Under the pieces are notes generated by a model. That model searched no databases. It saw nothing but the letters and a program-made list of their open reading frames with translations, and was not told the DNA's origin. A program made the translations under genes and the position numbers. Source: Chromohalobacter canadensis (GTDB taxonomy: Bacteria > Pseudomonadota > Gammaproteobacteria > Pseudomonadales > Halomonadaceae). From it: DNA of 64,000 nucleotides. Location of the stretch: contig NZ_JAJQJH010000002.1 of the NCBI RefSeq assembly GCF_029544075.1, positions 1 to 64,000 on the forward strand, written 5' to 3'. The stretch's first letter is position 1; every line of letters starts with the position of its first letter. Shown piece by piece: positions 9,892 through 17,887 of the stretch.

Positions 9892-10329
9892 ATGCCAGTA
9901 GCGGAAATAAAATCGGAAGCGCCGAAAAAATTCACCCCGTACGAACCGGCGCCGGGTGAAGAATACATGAACGAGCAGCAGCTCGCGCACTTCCGCCAAA
10001 TCCTGCTCATCTGGAAACAGGAGCTCATGGAAGAGGTGGATCGCACGGTGCGCCACCTGCAGGAAGAAGCCAACAACTTCGCCGACCCGGCCGACCGTGC
10101 CACCCAGGAAGAAGGCTTCAACCTGGAGTTGCGTACACGTGACCGCGAGCGCAAGCTCCTCAAAAAGATCAACGAGACCATCGAAAATATCGATGAGGAC
10201 GACTACGGCTTCTGTGAAGCCTGCGGCGTCGAGATCGGCATCCGCCGCCTCGAGGCTCGCCCCACCGCCACACTCTGCGTCGACTGCAAGACGCTGGCGG
10301 AGCTCAAGGAAAAGCAACTCGGCGGCTGA
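9892..10329 (+). CDS. dksA: RNA polymerase-binding transcription factor DksA
   Basis: Binds the secondary channel of RNA polymerase and, with ppGpp, represses rRNA and tunes amino-acid promoters. The 145-residue protein has the coiled-coil with the DPADRATQEE tip at about residues 65-74 and a four-cysteine zinc finger (Cys108, Cys111, Cys129, Cys132), so it is the canonical zinc form. A hairpin terminator follows at 10354, so dksA is probably expressed separately from gluQ although they are adjacent, as in E. coli and Pseudomonas. Confidence 0.97.
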   Translation: MPVAEIKSEAPKKFTPYEPAPGEEYMNEQQLAHFRQILLIWKQELMEEVDRTVRHLQEEANNFADPADRATQEEGFNLELRTRDRERKLLKKINETIENIDEDDYGFCEACGVEIGIRRLEARPTATLCVDCKTLAELKEKQLGG

Positions 10330-10353
10330 GGCCGTTTCTGAATCTCCTCTCGA

Positions 10354-10380
10354 CGGGCACCTTCGGGTGCCCGTTTGTCA
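10354..10380 (+). terminator. Rho-independent terminator after dksA
   Basis: A perfect 8-bp stem (CGGGCACC/GGTGCCCG) closed by a TTCG tetraloop is followed by a short T-rich stretch. Confidence 0.8.
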
Positions 10381-10400
10381 TTGCGCGGGTCACGTCACTC

Positions 10401-11276
10401 ATGTCGTATATCGGTCGCTTCGCACCGACACCCTCGGGACCTCTGCATCTGGGATCGCTGTTGGCAGCCTTGGCGAGTTTTCTCGACGCACGCCACGCCA
10501 AGGGACGCTGGCTCGTGCGTATCGAGGATATCGACCCGCCACGCTGCCCCGCAGGCACCCCCGAGACCATCCTCCGCCAATTGGACGCCTTCGGCCTGAC
10601 CTGGGACGCCAGCGTGCGCTACCAGAGCACGTGTCATGCCCGCTATCAGGCGGCACTCGAGCAGCTCGCCGAGCAAGGGCTTGCCTATCCATGCAGCTGT
10701 TCGCGCAAGGAGTGGCGCGAGCATGCCATTTACCCTGGCTGGTGCCGGCACGGGCCGCTGCACCCCGAGCGCTCCCTGGCCTGGCGACTGCGCAGCGACC
10801 TCGGTCTGCGTCCCGTCGAATGGGAGGACCGACGCCTGGGTCATCAACGCTTCGACCCCGCCGAGCTGGGCGACGTGGTCCTCAAGCGCAAGGACGACCT
10901 CTGGGCCTATCAGCTCGCGGTGGTCGTCGATGACGCCGACCAAGGCGTGTCCGATGTGGTGCGCGGCGCCGACCTGCTCGACAACACCCCCTGGCAGCGT
11001 CAATTGCAGGACGCGCTGGGGTTCCCTGTGCCGCGCTACTTACACCTTCCCCTGGTACTCGGCGACAACGGCCAGAAGCTCTCCAAGCAGAACCTGGCCC
11101 CGGCGCTGCCTACCGATGAAGCCGGCATCCGCCACACGCTGCACCACGCCTTGCAACGACTCGGTCAGCAACCGCCACGCGAAATGGCACACGCCTGCGT
11201 CGCCGACCAGCTCGACGCAGCCATCAACGCCTGGCGCCCCGAGCGCCTGCGTGACATGGCAACGAACGAGCACTGA
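10401..11276 (+). CDS. gluQ: Glutamyl-Q tRNA(Asp) synthetase
   Basis: Truncated GluRS paralogue (YadB) that attaches glutamate to queuosine at the wobble base of tRNA-Asp rather than to a 3' end. The 291-residue protein keeps the catalytic core with HIGH replaced by HLGS at residues 16-19 and a KLSKQN version of KMSKS, and lacks the anticodon-binding domain. Cysteines around CSCSRKEW and GWC fit the family zinc site. It lies between dksA and a response regulator, the same context as in Pseudomonas, where cbrA would come next. Confidence 0.94.
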   Translation: MSYIGRFAPTPSGPLHLGSLLAALASFLDARHAKGRWLVRIEDIDPPRCPAGTPETILRQLDAFGLTWDASVRYQSTCHARYQAALEQLAEQGLAYPCSCSRKEWREHAIYPGWCRHGPLHPERSLAWRLRSDLGLRPVEWEDRRLGHQRFDPAELGDVVLKRKDDLWAYQLAVVVDDADQGVSDVVRGADLLDNTPWQRQLQDALGFPVPRYLHLPLVLGDNGQKLSKQNLAPALPTDEAGIRHTLHHALQRLGQQPPREMAHACVADQLDAAINAWRPERLRDMATNEH

Positions 11277-11446
11277 AAGTCCACACCCGCACGTGCACCC
11301 GGTTCCTCGACAGCGCTCTTGTCATGCCATAGTCGCACGCCCCTTGGCTTGATTCGCCCAGCCAGCAGGCGTCAGGATACAAACCAACCGAGCGCTGCAT
11401 GAGCCGACGTTCGGCCACTCCATGTATTCACGCGACCATGAGGCCC

Positions 11447-12808
11447 ATGAGCCGAATCCTGATCGTCGAAAACGAAGACTCCCCGCGTCAGGCCCTGAAG
11501 GACCTGCTCGAGCGCCAGTCGTACCGCGTCGCGACCGCCGCATCTCTCGATGCTGCCCAGGCGCTGGCGCCGCAGACCTTCGACCTGGTGGTCTGTGATC
11601 TGCGCCTGGTGGGAGAAGACGGCACACAGATGCTCGCGCTGAGTGCCCCAACGCCGGTGCTGGTCATGACCGACCACGCCAGCCTGCGCAAGGCAGTGGT
11701 CGCGCTCAAGGAAGGCGCCGTCGACTGTATCGCCAAGCCCGCCGATGACGATGATGTCTTGGCAACCGTGTCACGCGTGTTGTCACGCCCGGCGCCCAAG
11801 GAAACCGCCGCCTCTAGTGGTGTTCCCCGCGGCATGATCGGCGAGTGCGTCGCCATGCAGCGTGTCTACGAACGCATCCGCAAGACGGCGCCCGCCGACG
11901 TCACCGTACTGGTGCAAGGTGAATCGGGCACCGGCAAGGAGCTGGTTGCGCGTGCCCTGCATCGCCAGAGCCGCCGCACCAAGGCACCGCTGATCTGCGT
12001 CAACTGCGCCGCGATTCCCGAAACCCTGATCGAATCTGAACTCTTCGGTCACGAAAAGGGAGCTTTCACAGGCGCCAACAGTGCACGTACCGGCCTGGTC
12101 GAAGCCGCCGATGGCGGCACGCTCTTCCTCGATGAGATCGGCGAGCTGCCTCTGGACGCTCAGGCCCGTCTATTGCGAGTGCTTCAGGAAGGCGAAATTC
12201 GGCGTATCGGCTCGGTGGAAACGCGTTATGTCGATGTGCGACTGATCGCGGCAACGCATCGTGATCTGCACTCTCTGTCACGTAGCGGCGAATTCAGGCT
12301 CGACCTCTACTACCGCCTCAATGTCATGCAGATCGAACTACCACCGCTTCGCGAACGCGACGACGATATTCTCTCCATTGCCCAGGTTCTGCTCGAGCGT
12401 GCTTGCACCCGCCATGCACGACCGGGATTGCGCTTATCGCGCGCCGCACGCCGCGACATCCTCGGTTACGCCTGGCCAGGCAATGTGCGCGAGCTGGAGA
12501 ACGCCCTGGAGCGCGGGGTCATTCTCGCCGAGGGCCACCTTATCCACCCCGACGATCTCGGCCTCCCACTGGAACGAAGACAGGATCCGGTCGCTGCCTC
12601 TCCCGAGCCATCCGACGCCGAGGAAGAGGACGCGCTCGGCGACGACCTGTCTCTGGAAGACTACTTCCAGCATTTCGTTCTTGAGCATCAGGCACAGATG
12701 AGTGAAACCGAGCTGGCCCAGAAGCTAGGGATCAGCCGTAAGTGCCTGTGGGAGCGTCGCCAGCGCCTGGGCATTCCACGCAAAAAGAACGCCCGCCGTC
12801 TAGCGTGA
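11447..12808 (+). CDS. cbrB: Sigma-54-dependent response regulator CbrB
   Basis: NtrC-type activator controlling carbon/nitrogen balance, in Pseudomonas through the small RNA CrcZ. The 453-residue protein has a receiver domain with phospho-acceptor Asp51 (VVCDLRL), Thr75 and Lys97; an AAA+ domain with Walker A GESGTGKE at 158-165, the sigma-54 contact loop GAFTGA at 205-210 and Walker [10 protein letters not shown]; and a Fis-type HTH near the C terminus. The tail [15 protein letters not shown] followed by [18 protein letters not shown] matches Pseudomonas CbrB as I remember it, and the gluQ-cbrB-pcnB order agrees. Start 11447 follows GAGG; upstream ATGs at 11399 and 11438 are possible. The partner kinase gene cbrA is absent between gluQ and cbrB. 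Confidence 0.9.
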   Translation: MSRILIVENEDSPRQALKDLLERQSYRVATAASLDAAQALAPQTFDLVVCDLRLVGEDGTQMLALSAPTPVLVMTDHASLRKAVVALKEGAVDCIAKPADDDDVLATVSRVLSRPAPKETAASSGVPRGMIGECVAMQRVYERIRKTAPADVTVLVQGESGTGKELVARALHRQSRRTKAPLICVNCAAIPETLIESELFGHEKGAFTGANSARTGLVEAADGGTLFLDEIGELPLDAQARLLRVLQEGEIRRIGSVETRYVDVRLIAATHRDLHSLSRSGEFRLDLYYRLNVMQIELPPLRERDDDILSIAQVLLERACTRHARPGLRLSRAARRDILGYAWPGNVRELENALERGVILAEGHLIHPDDLGLPLERRQDPVAASPEPSDAEEEDALGDDLSLEDYFQHFVLEHQAQMSETELAQKLGISRKCLWERRQRLGIPRKKNARRLA

Positions 12809-12925
12809 TATCGTTTAATGCCGACGACGAGCGCCTTTTGGCCCTTGTCGCGACTATGGTCTAAGCGCATTTCTCGGCCTTTTTAGAGACCCTATGCGCC
12901 AGTGAGACGGGGCCGATGCACCAGT

Positions 12926-12976
12926 TGTTACCATCCCACACAAGAGATGCCCCGTTATGCGGCAATTTCGGTAACA
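12926..12976 (+). promoter_or_regulatory. Candidate CbrB enhancer half-sites upstream of the CrcZ-like RNA
   Basis: TGTTACC at 12926-12932 and GGTAACAC at 12970-12977 are inverted half-sites. A degenerate left half, CGTTAT at 12953-12958, lies exactly 12 bases before GTAACA (12971-12976), matching the TGTTAC-N12/14-GTAACA CbrB consensus as I recall it. They lie about 80-125 bases upstream of the -24 element, a normal enhancer distance. The intervening DNA is A-tract rich. Confidence 0.6.
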
Positions 12977-13051
12977 CCACGATCTTCCGAAACGCAGGGA
13001 ACTTTCATAAAAAAACCGTAAGTCATTGACTAAAAAGAAAAAAATAAATGG

Positions 13052-13067
13052 TGGCACGACCACTGCA
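13052..13067 (+). promoter_or_regulatory. Sigma-54 (-24/-12) promoter of the CrcZ-like RNA
   Basis: TGGCACGACCACTGCA fits the consensus TGGCACGrNNNTTGCW with one mismatch (C for T before TGC) and the exact GG-to-GC spacing. Transcription is predicted to start near 13078. Confidence 0.8.
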
Positions 13068-13077
13068 ACATATAAAT

Positions 13078-13568
13078 CAAGAAAAACAACAGCCGGATGC
13101 CCGCGGCGCACGAACAACGACAATAACGTACGCCCCAGGTGCTCAGCCCGACATCGGCAACAACAAATACAACAACGTCGAGCTGGAACATCGCAAGCGA
13201 ATCGCCAACAACAACAAACGAGACGCAATGCGAGTCGACCGCCAACAACAATAAGTTGGTCGAGATCCGGAACCGAACCAGGACGCGACGCTTCATGCGA
13301 GGCCCAACAAGAACAATGCTCTCGCCCGAAGCATCCCGACAACAACAACAAAACGTCGGGAGAACGATGTCGTCGTGGTTGGATTATTGTTTTGAATACG
13401 AGGTGGTCATCACGCGGGAAGAGTTACAACAACAAGAATACTGCTTGCCTGCCGAATTTCATTGGTGACTGTGGTGCGTATTCAAGGCGATGCGCCATCA
13501 CGAAGAAGAAACAGCAGCAAGGACGTTGCACAGCATACTTAGGGGAGGCCCATCGGGTCTCCCCTTTC
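13078..13568 (+). ncRNA. crcZ: CrcZ-like Hfq/Crc-decoy small RNA
   Basis: Predicted transcript of about 490 nt between the sigma-54 promoter and a strong terminator, in the cbrB-pcnB gap where Pseudomonas encodes CrcZ. It contains repeated A-rich motifs of the type bound by Hfq/Crc: 13082-13091, 13113-13127, 13159-13166, 13171-13176, 13207-13218, 13244-13254, 13306-13316, 13341-13353, 13428-13438, and an AAGAAGAAA at 13503-13511. Such RNAs titrate Hfq off catabolic mRNAs when preferred carbon is exhausted. Pseudomonas CrcZ, as I recall, is near 407 nt with about five motifs, so this copy is longer and richer. Reading frames crossing it have unlikely Asn/Gln/Thr composition and no ribosome sites. 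Confidence 0.82.
13542..13567 (+). terminator. Terminator of the CrcZ-like RNA
   Basis: GGGGAGGCCC and GGGTCTCCCC pair over 10 bp (one G-U) around an ATC loop and are followed by TTT. Confidence 0.8.
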
Positions 13569-13635
13569 TAATGCCATGTATTCCCACCTACTTCTTACGA
13601 TAAGCCCGTTCTCGCTTTCCATCACGCCACATCCT

Positions 13636-13664
13636 TTGCAAGCCAAGGAGTGTCGGCTTACACT
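13636..13664 (+). promoter_or_regulatory. Candidate sigma-70 promoter of pcnB
   Basis: TTGCAA at 13636-13641 and TACACT at 13659-13664 have 17-bp spacing and sit 35 bases before pcnB, after the RNA terminator. Confidence 0.5.
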
Positions 13665-13698
13665 AGCAACTTCGCTCTCCGCAAGTCGTTAACGACGC

Positions 13699-15114
13699 AT
13701 GTTCAAAGGATTTACCCGCTTTCTCCAACGCCCCGGTGAACGTTTGAAGACCCTGTTTGGCGCTCAACAGCCTTCCGGCCATTCCACACCCACATTGCGC
13801 GTCATCCCGCGTGATCAGCACGACGTATCACGGCGCCTCTTCAGCGAGAATGCCCTCAAGGTGCTATATCGTCTGCACAATGCCGGCCATGAAGCCTATC
13901 TGGTAGGTGGCTGTGTGCGTGACTCACTGCTCGGCAAGGTCCCCAAGGACTTCGACATCGCTACCGATGCCACGCCGGAAGCAATACGCACGTTGTTTCG
14001 CAACTCACGTATCATCGGGCGCCGCTTCCGTATCGTCCATGTGCGCTTCGGCCGGGAGGTCATTGAAGTCACTACCTTCCGTGGTCGGCCCGGCGACGAT
14101 CAAGACACCGCGCACTCCCAGCAATCCGACGACGGCTTGCTGCTGCGTGACAACGTCTGGGGCACCATCGAGGAAGATGCGCTACGTCGCGACTTCACGG
14201 TCAATGCGCTTTATTACAACATCGCCGACTTCTCGATTCACGATTGGGCCGACGGCGTGAATGATCTCGAGGCCCGCACCCTGCGCTTGATCGGCGACCC
14301 CGAGGTGCGTTATCGCGAAGATCCAGTGCGCATGCTTCGTGCCGTGCGCTTCGCCGCCAAGCTGGACTTCGATATCGAGCCGCGCACCGAGACCCCGATT
14401 CTTGAGTTGGCGCCCTTGCTACTGCAGATTCCTCCAGCACGCTTGTTCGAGGAAGTCCTCAAGCTCTTCCTTTCCGGACAAGCACTGCGCACCTTCGAAC
14501 TGCTTCGCGAGTATGGCCTCTTCGCCATGCTGTTCCCGGAGGTCGAAGAAGCCATCGCGGAACGCACGTGGGCAAGGCCACTGATCGAGCAGGCCTTGAT
14601 CAATACCGACCGGCGCATCCGGGAAGAACGTCCCGTCACCCCGGCGTTTCTGTACGGTGCCATGCTATGGCCCGGCATGCGGCTACGCGCCGAGCGCCTC
14701 GAGAGCGAAGGCATACCACCGATTCCCGCACAGCAGACCGCCTCGCAGCAAAGCATCTCGCGGCAACTGCAGCACACCTCGATCCCCAAGCGCTTCAGCA
14801 TGCCGATGCGGGAAATCTGGGATCTTCAGCAACGCTTGCCCAAACGTCGCGGAAAGCGCGCCTTTCAGACCCTGGAGCATACTCGTTTCCGCGCCGCTTA
14901 TGACTTCCTCCTGCTGCGGGAGAGCGCCGGTGAGATCGACCCGGGACTCGGTGCTTGGTGGACGGCCTTCCAAGAAGGCGATGACCACGAGCAGGCACGC
15001 CTGATCGCCAAGACCAGTGGCTCCCCGGCTGGCACTTCCGACCGCCCCAAACGTCGTCGCCGTCGGCGGCGCAACCCGTCCTCCGAGCATGGCAATGACG
15101 GACGCCAGGAGTGA
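13699..15114 (+). CDS. pcnB: Poly(A) polymerase I
   Basis: Adds 3' poly(A) tails to RNA, promoting decay. It is a class II nucleotidyltransferase of 471 residues. The active-site block GGCVRDSLLGKVPKDFD lies near residue 70-87 and is followed by the RNA-binding PolyA_pol segment around GRRFRIVHVRF and EDALRRDFTVNALYYN. The C terminus is strongly basic (RRRRRRR run near residue 455), as in PcnB but not in CCA-adding enzymes, which supports the poly(A) assignment. No obvious ribosome site precedes the ATG. It overlaps neither neighbour; folK begins 5 bases after its stop. Confidence 0.94.
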   Translation: MFKGFTRFLQRPGERLKTLFGAQQPSGHSTPTLRVIPRDQHDVSRRLFSENALKVLYRLHNAGHEAYLVGGCVRDSLLGKVPKDFDIATDATPEAIRTLFRNSRIIGRRFRIVHVRFGREVIEVTTFRGRPGDDQDTAHSQQSDDGLLLRDNVWGTIEEDALRRDFTVNALYYNIADFSIHDWADGVNDLEARTLRLIGDPEVRYREDPVRMLRAVRFAAKLDFDIEPRTETPILELAPLLLQIPPARLFEEVLKLFLSGQALRTFELLREYGLFAMLFPEVEEAIAERTWARPLIEQALINTDRRIREERPVTPAFLYGAMLWPGMRLRAERLESEGIPPIPAQQTASQQSISRQLQHTSIPKRFSMPMREIWDLQQRLPKRRGKRAFQTLEHTRFRAAYDFLLLRESAGEIDPGLGAWWTAFQEGDDHEQARLIAKTSGSPAGTSDRPKRRRRRRRNPSSEHGNDGRQE

Positions 15115-15118
15115 CCAC

Positions 15119-15595
15119 GTGGCGGCCTATATCGGCCTGGGCAGCAATCTTGACGAACCGCGCGAGCATGTCTCGCGCGCGCTGAATGAGCTTGATGCCC
15201 TGCCGCTAACCCACTTGGCGGGGCATTCCTCCCTGTATGCCTCCGCGCCGGTGGGCCCCCAGGATCAACCCGATTTCATCAATGCCGTTGCCCGCGTATT
15301 CACGCGACTCTCGCCGCTAGCCTTGCTCGATCAATTGCAGGCACTCGAGCAACGCCATCGTCGAGTGCGCCAACGCCATTGGGGGCCGCGTACGCTGGAT
15401 CTAGACCTCTTGCTCTATGCACATCTCGAATGGCGAACGCCACGCCTGACGCTCCCTCATCCGGCCATGCGCGAACGTGCCTTCGTACTCGTCCCCCTGG
15501 CGGAGCTCGCCCCCGAGATATCGCTTGCGGGCGAGACCAGCGCCACCTTGGCGCAGCACCATGATGGTGCGGGCTTGCACCGCCTTCTTCCCTAA
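15119..15595 (+). CDS. folK: 2-amino-4-hydroxy-6-hydroxymethyldihydropteridine diphosphokinase
   Basis: Transfers pyrophosphate from ATP to 6-hydroxymethyl-dihydropterin in folate synthesis; folP in this window uses the product. Conserved sequence includes AYIGLGSNL at the start and the HPPK signature WGPRTLDLDLLLY. Upstream in-frame ATGs at 15089 and 15095 lie inside pcnB. The GTG at 15119 has AGGAG seven bases before it and yields 158 residues starting next to AYIGLGSN, like the 159-residue E. coli enzyme, so I chose GTG. Confidence 0.92.
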   Translation: MAAYIGLGSNLDEPREHVSRALNELDALPLTHLAGHSSLYASAPVGPQDQPDFINAVARVFTRLSPLALLDQLQALEQRHRRVRQRHWGPRTLDLDLLLYAHLEWRTPRLTLPHPAMRERAFVLVPLAELAPEISLAGETSATLAQHHDGAGLHRLLP

Positions 15596-15614
15596 AAGTC
15601 GAGTTGCAGCCGAT

Positions 15615-15665
15615 GTGTTACCGATCCACACTCTCGGCACCCTGAGGTAACGTTTGCGGTAACAC
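15615..15665 (+). promoter_or_regulatory. TGTTACC/GGTAACAC inverted motif upstream of panB
   Basis: GTGTTACC at 15615-15622 and GGTAACAC at 15658-15665 are perfect inverted 8-mers, with an extra GGTAACG at 15646-15652. The same TGTTACC and GGTAACAC elements, at similar separation, precede the CrcZ-like RNA at 12926-12977. Binding by CbrB is inference; no -24/-12 promoter was seen here. Confidence 0.45.
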
Positions 15666-15708
15666 TTTCCCCAGGCCCGCGCGGGCCGCCACAGCATGGA
15701 AATGTTTC

Positions 15709-16500
15709 ATGAAAACCGTCACCTTGAGCCACCTCAATGCCTTCAAGCGTGCCAGCGAACCGTTCAGTTGCCTGACGGCTTACGATGCCTCGTTCGCGCA
15801 GCATGCGGGCGCCGCCGGTATCGATGTACTGCTGGTGGGCGATTCGCTGGGTATGGTGCTGCAGGGCCATGCCAGCACGCTTCCCGTGACGCTCGACGAC
15901 ATTCTTTATCACACGCGCTGCGTGGCACGCGGCAAGCAGCGTAGCCTGCTGATGGTCGACCTACCCTTCATGAGCAACGCCGACACGCGCCAGGTGCTGC
16001 ATGATGCCGGCGCCCTGATGCGAGCCGGCGCCGAGCTCGTCAAGATCGAAGGCGCAGGCTGGATGCACGACGATGTGCGCGCCCTCACGCAGCGCGGGGT
16101 TCCGGTATGCGCGCACCTAGGCTTGACGCCCCAGAGCGTGCATCAGTTCGGCGGTTACAAGGTGCAAGGCCGCGAACAGGACGATGCTCAGCGCATCGTC
16201 GACGATGCCCGCTTGCTGGTCGACGCCGGTGCCTCGGTGATCCTCCTCGAGTGCGTGCCCGCCGCGCTGGGTCGCGCCGTGCGCGATGCAGTGGAGGTCC
16301 CGGTGATCGGGATTGGCGCAGGCCCCGATGTGGATGGTCAAATATTGGTGATGCATGACATCCTCGGCGTGACGCATGGGCGGCCGCCACGTTTCGCCAA
16401 GAATTTCCTGGCCGGCCGCGACAGCATTCAGGCCGCGTTCGCGGCCTACCACGACGCCGTCAAGACACGCCAGTTCCCCGCCGAGGAGCATTGTTTCTGA
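15709..16500 (+). CDS. panB: 3-methyl-2-oxobutanoate hydroxymethyltransferase
   Basis: First committed step of pantothenate synthesis: transfers a hydroxymethyl group from 5,10-methylene-THF to alpha-ketoisovalerate, giving ketopantoate. The 263-residue TIM-barrel protein carries LTAYDASFA, LLVGDSLGMVLQG with metal-binding Asp, and PVCAHLGLTPQS. The C-terminal part includes VIGIGAGPDVDGQ. The stop shares a base with the panC ATG (TGATG), so panB and panC are coupled. The upstream inverted motif may regulate it. Confidence 0.96.
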   Translation: MKTVTLSHLNAFKRASEPFSCLTAYDASFAQHAGAAGIDVLLVGDSLGMVLQGHASTLPVTLDDILYHTRCVARGKQRSLLMVDLPFMSNADTRQVLHDAGALMRAGAELVKIEGAGWMHDDVRALTQRGVPVCAHLGLTPQSVHQFGGYKVQGREQDDAQRIVDDARLLVDAGASVILLECVPAALGRAVRDAVEVPVIGIGAGPDVDGQILVMHDILGVTHGRPPRFAKNFLAGRDSIQAAFAAYHDAVKTRQFPAEEHCF

Positions 16501-17351
16501 TGTTGACGCTGCACGACATCGCCGAATTGCGTGCCCACCTGAATCCCCAACGCTACGACGGTCAGCGCATTGCCTTGGTGCCGACCATGGGCAATCTGCA
16601 CGCTGGGCATTTGGCCTTGGTAGACGCCGCGCGCCGTGATGCGGACGTGGTGGTCGCCACCATCTTCGTCAACCCTCTGCAATTCGGAGCCGGCGAGGAC
16701 TTCGAGCGCTACCCACGGACACTCGAGGCCGATACCCAAGCGCTGGCGAACCATGGCTGCGATATCGTCTTCGCCCCCAGTGCCGATGCGCTCTACCCGC
16801 ACGGCCTCGAGGCGCACACGCACGTCAGCGTGCCCGACGTCTCGGAAGGGCTGTGCGGCGCCAATCGCCCGGGTCACTTCAACGGCGTGGCCACGGTCGT
16901 CAGCTTGCTCTTCAACCTGGTACAGCCGGACGCGGCCTATTTCGGCCGCAAGGATTACCAACAGCTAACGGTCATCCGGAAACTGGTGGAAGACCTGCAT
17001 TTCCCGATCGAGATCGTCGGTGTCCCGACGCAACGGGCCGAGGACGGCATGGCGCTATCATCACGCAATGGCTACCTGAGTGCCGCGCAGCGACAACGTG
17101 CGCCAGCGCTTTACCGCACGCTATGCCACGTGCATGACACGCTGCGCGAAGGCGAGGCGCCGCCAACCGCCCTGCGTGACGGTCTCGCGGCCCTCACCGA
17201 ACAGGGCTTCAAGCCCGACTACCTGGAGCTACGCCGCGCGCAGGATCTCGGTCCCATCACCCCCGATACTCAGGAGGCGATTCTGCTGGTCGCCGCACAT
17301 CTCGGGGCCACCCGCTTGATCGATAATCTTCCGGTCAGCTTGCCGAGCTGA
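16500..17351 (+). CDS. panC: Pantothenate synthetase
   Basis: ATP-dependent condensation of pantoate with beta-alanine. The 283-residue protein equals the E. coli length and shows the [14 protein letters not shown] nucleotide-binding block (HIGH-like), [22 protein letters not shown] and [10 protein letters not shown] with KMSKS-like function. An in-frame TTG at 16491 is possible, but the ATG at 16500 overlaps the panB stop and has GAGGAG 11 bases upstream. It lies upstream of panD, whose product supplies beta-alanine. Confidence 0.95.
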   Translation: MLTLHDIAELRAHLNPQRYDGQRIALVPTMGNLHAGHLALVDAARRDADVVVATIFVNPLQFGAGEDFERYPRTLEADTQALANHGCDIVFAPSADALYPHGLEAHTHVSVPDVSEGLCGANRPGHFNGVATVVSLLFNLVQPDAAYFGRKDYQQLTVIRKLVEDLHFPIEIVGVPTQRAEDGMALSSRNGYLSAAQRQRAPALYRTLCHVHDTLREGEAPPTALRDGLAALTEQGFKPDYLELRRAQDLGPITPDTQEAILLVAAHLGATRLIDNLPVSLPS

Positions 17352-17382
17352 GTACTGGGACGAGACCACGACGAGGTTTTTC

Positions 17383-17763
17383 ATGTACACCATCATGCTC
17401 AAGGCCAAACTCCACATGGCGCGCGTCACGCACGCAGTGCTCGACTACGAAGGCTCCTGCGCGATCGACGGCGAATTGCTCGATCTCGCCAGCATTCGTG
17501 AAAACGAGCAGATTCAGATCTACGACGTGGAAAACGGCAACCGATTCACGACTTACGCAATACGCGGTGAAAACGGCTCGCGCCTCGTTTCCATTAACGG
17601 GGCCGCCGCACATCAGGCCCAGGTCGGCGATCGCATTATTATTTGCAGTTACGCTCATTATGCGGAAAACGAGCTCGACGACCATCAGCCCGCACTCGTT
17701 TACCTGCAGGAAGGCAACCGAATAAGCCATACCAGTCACGCCATCCCCGTGCAGTTCCCCTGA
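17383..17763 (+). CDS. panD: Aspartate 1-decarboxylase proenzyme
   Basis: Pyruvoyl enzyme that makes beta-alanine from aspartate for pantothenate. The 126-residue proenzyme has the self-cleavage site Gly24-Ser25 in [10 protein letters not shown], with Ser25 becoming the pyruvoyl group, plus Tyr22 and the [16 protein letters not shown] segment. GAGG lies five bases before the ATG. panB, panC and panD are consecutive here, so the complete pantothenate branch except panE is clustered. Confidence 0.96.
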   Translation: MYTIMLKAKLHMARVTHAVLDYEGSCAIDGELLDLASIRENEQIQIYDVENGNRFTTYAIRGENGSRLVSINGAAAHQAQVGDRIIICSYAHYAENELDDHQPALVYLQEGNRISHTSHAIPVQFP

Positions 17764-17782
17764 TGATCGCCATATCGCGCCG

Positions 17783-17808
17783 GTAGACCTCTCATGCCGA
17801 CGGTCTAC
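17783..17808. repeat. Inverted repeat after panD
   Basis: GTAGACC at 17783-17789 and GGTCTAC at 17802-17808 form a 7-bp perfect inverted repeat with a 12-base loop. No T-run follows, so it may be a weak panD terminator or an operator for the next gene. Confidence 0.35.
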
Positions 17809-17821
17809 ACCTATTACCCGA

Positions 17822-17851
17822 TTGTCGCCCGACCCAGGGCTCGCCTATCCT
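17822..17851 (+). promoter_or_regulatory. Candidate sigma-70 promoter of the thiolase gene
   Basis: TTGTCG at 17822-17827 and TATCCT at 17846-17851 with an 18-base spacer lie 36 bases before the thiolase start. Confidence 0.35.
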
Positions 17852-17887
17852 GAAGATATCGCCCCTCTAGGCTGACAGGAGTTTTTT

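Noticed and set aside
13159-13438. Repeated AACAAC units as a possible CRISPR or tandem repeat array
   Set aside because: Units are short, unevenly spaced (about 12-75 bases) and lack a constant repeat length or unique spacers of fixed size.
13026-13571. A 181-codon plus-strand frame and shorter frames across the AACAAC-rich region
   Set aside because: The composition is dominated by Asn, Gln, Thr and Arg from the repeats, there is no ribosome site, and promoter plus terminator bracket it as an RNA gene.
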